Assembly: GCA_964466385.1 (NCBI GenBank)
Contig: CAYXNM010000092.1
Location: 1-10,621, forward strand
Source: UBA5972 sp964466385
GTDB lineage: Bacteria; Pseudomonadota; Alphaproteobacteria; Rhodobacterales; Rhodobacteraceae
Direction of reading: 5' to 3'
DNA length: 10,621 nt
A program made the translations under genes and the position numbers. The notes beneath the pieces are model-generated. The model ran no database searches and was not told the origin of the DNA. It saw nothing but the letters and a program-made list of their open reading frames with translations. This document shows positions 6,626-10,621 of the stretch, one piece after another (positions within the stretch are counted from its first letter, which is position 1; each line of letters starts with the position of its first letter).

Positions 6626-7576
6626 TCAAAGATCGGCGGGCGTTGGGACCGGTCGCATATCGGGGATGGCCCGCGCAAAACGATCGCGCGCCGTTTCCCC
6701 GATAACACAGAGAACACCGTCGCCGAGTTCTCCTGCCAGCCAGTGCGCCAGTTCAAGCGGAGTCATTTCCCCGGATTTCGGCCCCTCGACCGCATCCATC
6801 ACGATTTTCGACGGCGCCCAGACGGAGAGTTGCCCATGCTTGATCGCCCAGTCCAGCTCCGTCCGGCTGTCCACCACGACACAGCGCTTGTCCCGACCCG
6901 CCAGAACCCAGGCGTTCTGTTCGATGCTCAACAGCCGGATGCGGCGGTTTGCGGCACGGGCCCGTGACACGGGTATTTGCTGCGGCGCCTGTTCAACGCA
7001 GATGATCGCAGGCAAACTGTGCGCATCAATCGCGTCCAGCCAAGCGGGCAGATCGCCACTTTGCAAAACGGCATTTGACAGGAAAACCACCAAAGGCTGA
7101 ACTGCCTGCGCAGGACATTCAGGCGCGACCGGATGGGGGCGCACAACGTTGTCACCTTCGATACGGCCACGCACGATCTCGACCCCGAGCGTGCCGGGTA
7201 TCCGGTCCAGCTTTTCGATCCGCACAAAGGCCCGCACCGCTTTGGGGTTTTCCAACAACCGTTCGGCGATGCGTTCCGCCAATGTTTCCAACAGGTTGAT
7301 GCGTTCGGTCGAAAGTTGCTCGTCGATCGCTTCGGTGATGGTGTCGTAAGACAGAACCTGATCGACATCGTCCGATTGCGCGGCCGCGTTTCGGGAAACC
7401 TCCAGCACCACATTGAACCGAATGTGTTGTTTGACGCCGCGTTCAGCCTGAAAGGCGCCGATTTCCACCTCCAGCGTGTAGTCCCTGACCGATATCCGGT
7501 CCAAAGGATCGCCGCTTGCCGTGGCAATCGCGCGCACCTGCGGCAGCTCAAACGCCAGTCCCTTGTCATCGGTCAT
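6626..7576 (-). CDS. folB: Dihydroneopterin aldolase with a C-terminal amino acid kinase-like extension
   Basis: FolB cleaves 7,8-dihydroneopterin to 6-hydroxymethyl-7,8-dihydropterin and glycolaldehyde, upstream of FolP. The aldolase domain covers about residues 25-140 of 316: IGAFQAERG near 39-47, the active-site LSYDTI with Y77, INLLETLAERIAERLL (93-108), and RIEKLDRIPG with likely catalytic K122, ending GVEIVRGR. Residues about 150-316 are extra, since FolB is normally about 120 residues. This part recalls a degenerate amino acid kinase (PF00696-like) domain, with VVFLSNAVLQSGDLPAWLDAI in place of the VVKLGGSL start and SVWAPSK...MTPLELAHWLAGELG near the end; the Gly-rich and Lys nucleotide motifs are missing. 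That assignment is inference. The ATG at 7576 has GAGGG seven bases upstream and a promoter at 7610-7638; the frame also opens from an ATG at 7708. Confidence 0.9.
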   Translation of the reverse strand: MTDDKGLAFELPQVRAIATASGDPLDRISVRDYTLEVEIGAFQAERGVKQHIRFNVVLEVSRNAAAQSDDVDQVLSYDTITEAIDEQLSTERINLLETLAERIAERLLENPKAVRAFVRIEKLDRIPGTLGVEIVRGRIEGDNVVRPHPVAPECPAQAVQPLVVFLSNAVLQSGDLPAWLDAIDAHSLPAIICVEQAPQQIPVSRARAANRRIRLLSIEQNAWVLAGRDKRCVVVDSRTELDWAIKHGQLSVWAPSKIVMDAVEGPKSGEMTPLELAHWLAGELGDGVLCVIGETARDRFARAIPDMRPVPTPADL

Positions 7577-7609
7577 GTCAAACCCTCGCGCCGTGCCAAA
7601 CCCCGCGCC

Positions 7610-7638
7610 CTGATATCGGGCCTTGATGAACCAGACAA
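7610..7638 (-). promoter_or_regulatory. Candidate sigma70 promoter of folB-folP-glmM
   Basis: On the minus strand TTGTCT (complement of 7633-7638) and TATCAG (complement of 7610-7615) are separated by exactly 17 bp, each matching four of six consensus bases. Transcription would begin near 7603, leaving about 27 nt before the folB ATG at 7576 and its GAGGG ribosome binding site. This supports 7576 rather than the in-frame ATG at 7708 as the folB start. Confidence 0.4.
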
Positions 7639-7765
7639 GTTTCTTTTGCCCGATCTCGGCATGAGACTGGCAAGAAATGCACGCGCGGGTGCGCGGCGGA
7701 CCCGGCAAAGTGCCTGAACCGGTGGCCGGAAAGGACGGGGGCCCGCGTTGATCCCGGTGACACGG

Positions 7766-8482
7766 TCAGTTTGACGTGAATTGCCGGTTGTCGCGATAAA
7801 ACAGATGCACACCAATCTTGGCCGTCTTGGTGAATTTCTTGGCCCAGGCGGGCCGAACGGCGGTTGAATGATAATAGGTTGCACCCTTGGTCAGGATTCT
7901 CGGCTCGCCCTTCAGCATCAGGTGCGCAATTTTTCCAACCTGCCGAAAGGCCTTGTGTTCGCTGATGATTTCCGATTTTCCGTCGCAATTATAGGAAAAC
8001 TGGCAGGCATATTTGCCGTTCCCCGTCCCCTGACCGACAACGCCGCAGACCGTGTTGGGGAAACTCTTGGAATCCTTGCGGTTCAGGATCACTTCGGCAA
8101 CCGCGAACTGTCCCTTGACGCTTTCGCCCCGCGCCTCGAAATAAAGTGCTTCGGTCAGGCACTGGTATTGCTTGTTGCCGCGCGCGACCGGCAGGAGCGC
8201 AAGCGAGGCGGTGGTGTATTTGAAATTGTCGATCGGGTCGGAGCGGCGCCCGAAGAACCAGCCACGGCGGACCAGATTGGGCGCGGGGTTGGCCAGTTCG
8301 CCCAACCGGGCGCTGGATGCCCGCCTGAGGGCCGAGACCTCCTGCCCCAGCATGGTCACGATCTGAGCATTAACATCGTCAGTGAAGATATTGGAACTGC
8401 TCAGGGATTCCTCGGACGATGCCGAAGAAAAAGCACCAAGGCACATGACAAACACAGTCGCGAAAGCCTGAGAGAATCTCAT
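7766..8482 (-). CDS. Secreted SleB-like cell wall hydrolase (Hydrolase_2 family)
   Basis: A 238-residue protein whose C-terminal half (about 105-230) is the SleB/Hydrolase_2 domain (PF07486), a peptidoglycan lytic enzyme fold. The motifs are clear: CLTEALYFEARGE with the likely catalytic Glu at 116, VAEVILNRKDSKSFPNTVCGVV, CQFSYNC (160-166), and GATYYHS...P-x-W...IGVHLFYRD at the end. An N-terminal signal peptide is likely (MRFSQAFATVFVMCLGAFSSA, cleavage near residue 21), so the enzyme should act in the periplasm. The middle region (about 25-100) is low in recognisable motifs and may be a linker. The start at 8482 has AAGGTG five bases upstream. Despite the name, SleB-type enzymes in non-sporulating alphaproteobacteria act in wall remodelling, not germination. 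It precedes folB by 189 bp and seems to be a separate unit. Confidence 0.92.
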   Translation of the reverse strand: MRFSQAFATVFVMCLGAFSSASSEESLSSSNIFTDDVNAQIVTMLGQEVSALRRASSARLGELANPAPNLVRRGWFFGRRSDPIDNFKYTTASLALLPVARGNKQYQCLTEALYFEARGESVKGQFAVAEVILNRKDSKSFPNTVCGVVGQGTGNGKYACQFSYNCDGKSEIISEHKAFRQVGKIAHLMLKGEPRILTKGATYYHSTAVRPAWAKKFTKTAKIGVHLFYRDNRQFTSN

Positions 8483-8693
8483 CAGCCCACCTTACATTTT
8501 TGCTTTGCCCGGCCTCGATTTTAGCCCGACCTACAGATTCCATGGGGAAATAGATAGACTACGGGCGATGTCCAGCGCCAATTTGTGTCAAAACGGCAAC
8601 AATACGTTCATATTTCGGAAACTATCGACCGTTTCAACAGAAATGTATTGCACTCAAATAAAGGCGCAAAATCATATATTTGGTGGGTGTAGC
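8483..8693. other. AT-rich intergenic region between ppdK and the cell wall hydrolase
   Basis: These 211 bases hold the end of the PPDK-like gene's transcript and the promoter of the hydrolase gene, both on the minus strand. I find a -10-like TAAAAT (complement of 8518-8523) without a convincing -35, and the hydrolase ribosome binding site at 8488-8493. The part from 8580 to 8690 is clearly richer in A and T than the neighbouring genes and carries the imperfect palindrome at 8601-8649. No small ORF with a ribosome binding site and no tRNA was seen. Confidence 0.4.
8601..8649. repeat. Imperfect three-part palindrome downstream of the PPDK-like gene
   Basis: Three nested 5-bp arms pair in order: AATAC (8601-8605) with GTATT (8645-8649), ATTTC (8612-8616) with GAAAT (8640-8644), and GAAAC (8618-8622) with GTTTC (8631-8635), around an 8-nt loop. 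It starts about 45 bp after the PPDK-like stop. There is no clean T-run on either side, so it is not a standard terminator; it may be a 3' stabilising or processing hairpin, or a protein-binding site. Confidence 0.35.
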
Positions 8694-10621
8694 TCATGTC
8701 ACTACCAAATCTTCGGTTTTCTTGTTCGTTCCCCGCACCGCACTTTGCGCGGCAGCCAGATGGGCAATGGGAACCCGGAACGGGGAACACGAGACGTAGT
8801 CATACCCTGCATCGCGGCAGAACCCGATCGAATGGGGATCACCGCCGTGCTCTCCGCAAACGGAAAGGACCACGTCGGGGTTGGCCGCGCGCCCCCTTTC
8901 GGACGCCATTTTCAAAAGCTCTCCCACACCGTCAATGTCAAGCGTGTGAAAAGGATCACCGTGGAACACCTCCTGGTTGACATAGGTGCTCATGAAGCGG
9001 CCCGAATCGTCCCGGCTGAGTCCATAGGTCATTTGCGTCAGATCATTGGTGCCGAAACTCAGAAAGGCGCAATTGGCGGCGATGTCACCCGCGCGCAGCG
9101 CCGCGCGCGGTGTCTCGACCATCGCGCCGATGTGATAGGAAAACGCAGCACCCGTTTCACTGCGAACCGCCGCTGCGACCGCGTCGATCCGCGCTTTGAC
9201 CAGGTCCACTTCGCGTGCGGCCGACACCAGCGGGATCATGATCTCCGGCACCGCCGGATAACCCAGGGCCGATGCCCTGACGGTTGCTTCGAAAATCGCG
9301 CGGGCCTGCATGTCGTAGATTTCCGGCACCGAGATTCCCAACCGGACGCCGCGCATTCCCAGCATGGGGTTGAATTCCGCCAGGCTCTCGCGCCGGGCAA
9401 GGACTTGCGAAACCGGCAGGTTGAGCGCCTCGGCCATTTCCTGCATCGCTTCGCGGGAATGGGGCAGGAATTCGTGCAAGGGCGGGTCAAAAAGGCGGAT
9501 GCACACCGGCATGCCTTCCATGATTTCGAAGAGCTCCAGGAAATCACCCCGCTGCATGGGCAGGAGCCGCGCCAGCGCGGCCTGACGGTCAGCCGGTTCA
9601 TCCGCAAAGATCATCTCGCGCATAACGGTCAGGCGGTCTTCGTCAAAGAACATGTGCTCGGTCCGGCAAAGCCCGATCCCGTCAACGCCAAAACTGCGTG
9701 CGACGCGGGCGTCCGCGGGGGTATCGGCGTTGGCGCGGATGCCGATGTCCCGAAACTCGTCGGCCCAACGCATGAGCGTTGCGAACGGTCCGTCAATGTC
9801 CGCCGCAACCATTTCCGCCCGGCCTTGCAGTGCGGTGCCGTTGGTGCCATCGACCGTGATCGTGTCGCCTTCCTTCAGGACCTGCCCACCGGACAGCGTC
9901 AGCGTGCGTGCGCGCGTGTCGATTTGCATCCCTTGCGCACCCACCACACAGGGCACACCCAGCCCGCGCGCGATGACCGCGGCGTGGCTGGTCATGCCGC
10001 CCCGTTCGGTCAGCACACCCTTGGCTGAGTGCATGCCACGGATATCTTCGGGGCTGGTTTCGACTTTCACGAGGATTGAGTGTTCCTCGCGCGCCGCGGC
10101 CGCCTGCGCGGCAGTTGCGCTGAAAACGATCTTTCCCGCGGCGGCGCCCGGACTGGCGGCCAACCCCGTCGCGATGACCCTGCCGGGATTGTCCGGGTCC
10201 GTCTGGGGGTGCAGTAATTGTTGCAGGTTTCCCGGCTCCACCCGCAACAGAGCGGTCTTTCGGCTGATCGCGCCATCCTCGGCCAGATCAACGGCGATCC
10301 GGACCGCGGCGCGCGGGGTGCGGTCGGCGGGCGCGGCGTCGAGCAACCACACCTTGCCGCCTTCCAGCGTGAATTCAAAGCGAACGGCGTCATGGCAGCC
10401 CATGCGGGCGATCTCGGCAAAGTTCTTCAGGCCATTGACAGCCTGGGGTTCCAGATCCTCCAGTGAATTTCCGCGTGGATCTTTCGCAATATAGACGGAG
10501 TCGCGCCCCGGCTCCATGGCATCGCGCCCCTGCCCCCTTGGCATGTAGCGCCCGCGAATGGTCGCCTCGCCAGTGCTTGGCTTGACGAACTGAACCACCC
10601 CCGCACCGCTGGCCCCGACCC
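8694..10621 (-). CDS. ppdK: Pyruvate phosphate dikinase-like protein (partial; N-terminus beyond the right edge)
   Basis: About 641 codons are visible of a gene that should encode roughly 850-880 residues. PPDK interconverts ATP, Pi and pyruvate with AMP, PPi and PEP through a swivelling phospho-histidine domain. Numbering from the GTG at 10598: the His domain is at about 140-250 with GGMTSHAAVIARG (H205) and is intact; the PEP/pyruvate TIM barrel is at about 265-620 with GLCRTEHMF (R312), IRLFDPPLHEF (R368), GAMVETPR (E495), SFGTNDLTQ (N518) and SVCGEHGGDP (C581), all present. The part of the ATP-grasp domain that can be seen is odd: the usual QGEDV...RTP is QGRDAMEPG, and the usual MQDIEFT...LQTRNGKRT reads AVRFEFT...LDAAPADRT, so three of four nucleotide-site residues seem lost. 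The symbol reflects the family; catalytic activity is uncertain. The GTG at 10598 is only an internal codon, as the frame stays open to the window edge. Confidence 0.9.
   Translation of the reverse strand, partial: VGASGAGVVQFVKPSTGEATIRGRYMPRGQGRDAMEPGRDSVYIAKDPRGNSLEDLEPQAVNGLKNFAEIARMGCHDAVRFEFTLEGGKVWLLDAAPADRTPRAAVRIAVDLAEDGAISRKTALLRVEPGNLQQLLHPQTDPDNPGRVIATGLAASPGAAAGKIVFSATAAQAAAAREEHSILVKVETSPEDIRGMHSAKGVLTERGGMTSHAAVIARGLGVPCVVGAQGMQIDTRARTLTLSGGQVLKEGDTITVDGTNGTALQGRAEMVAADIDGPFATLMRWADEFRDIGIRANADTPADARVARSFGVDGIGLCRTEHMFFDEDRLTVMREMIFADEPADRQAALARLLPMQRGDFLELFEIMEGMPVCIRLFDPPLHEFLPHSREAMQEMAEALNLPVSQVLARRESLAEFNPMLGMRGVRLGISVPEIYDMQARAIFEATVRASALGYPAVPEIMIPLVSAAREVDLVKARIDAVAAAVRSETGAAFSYHIGAMVETPRAALRAGDIAANCAFLSFGTNDLTQMTYGLSRDDSGRFMSTYVNQEVFHGDPFHTLDIDGVGELLKMASERGRAANPDVVLSVCGEHGGDPHSIGFCRDAGYDYVSCSPFRVPIAHLAAAQSAVRGTNKKTEDLVVT

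Noticed and set aside
7577..7708. 44-residue N-terminal extension of FolB from the ATG at 7708
   Set aside because: It would place the candidate promoter inside the gene and has no family match, and the ATG at 7576 has a clear GAGGG ribosome binding site. Not fully excluded.
8505..10028. 507-codon plus-strand ORF opposite the PPDK-like gene
   Set aside because: Its product is His/Arg/Gly-rich without domains, typical of the reverse strand of a GC-rich gene; the minus-strand frame matches PPDK throughout.
9652..10494. 280-codon plus-strand ORF opposite the PPDK-like gene
   Set aside because: Ser/Arg/Ala/Pro-rich shadow frame over conserved PPDK coding sequence.
1..10621. Mobile element, prophage, CRISPR or defence system
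   Set aside because: No transposase, integrase, repeat array, target-site duplication or toxin-antitoxin pair is visible; all genes have housekeeping or transporter matches and similar codon use.

Overview
The window looks like a chromosomal core region of an alphaproteobacterium, most likely a member of the Rhodobacteraceae (Roseobacter group). The grounds are the high GC content with GC-rich third codon positions, a 340-residue class I IlvC beside divergent Lrp/AsnC regulators, a FolB-FolP-GlmM order with lineage-style extensions on FolB and FolP, and a PPDK-type enzyme. The taxonomic call rests on recall of similar proteins, not on a search. I see no rRNA, tRNA, CRISPR array, transposase, integrase or phage gene.

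Layout, left to right. Positions 18-67 hold a bidirectional terminator-like double hairpin that closes off an unseen gene on the left and the regulator pair on the right. Positions 91-1061 (minus strand) hold two tandem Lrp/AsnC-family regulators that overlap by 4 bp and are probably translationally coupled. They diverge from ilvC (1153-2175, plus strand), the ketol-acid reductoisomerase of branched-chain amino acid synthesis. The shared control region carries a TTATTTG/CAAATAA inverted repeat. A clear intrinsic terminator follows ilvC. Next come two convergent 305-residue EamA/DMT-family membrane transporters (2284-3201 plus, 3220-4137 minus), with only 18 bp between their stop codons.

The rest is on the minus strand. 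Read in the direction of transcription it is: the C-terminal three quarters of a pyruvate phosphate dikinase-like protein (cut by the right edge); an AT-rich 211-bp gap with an imperfect palindrome; a secreted SleB-type cell wall hydrolase; then folB, folP and glmM. The last three are tightly spaced and probably form one transcription unit driven from a candidate promoter at 7610-7638. FolB and FolP carry out two steps of dihydrofolate synthesis, and GlmM makes glucosamine-1-phosphate for peptidoglycan and LPS.

Most of the window is ordinary housekeeping. Two points stand out. The PPDK-like protein keeps its phospho-histidine and PEP/pyruvate domains but has lost most of the ATP-grasp signature residues. 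FolB carries a C-terminal domain of about 165 residues that resembles a degenerate amino acid kinase fold. I found no convincing new defence or mobile system.
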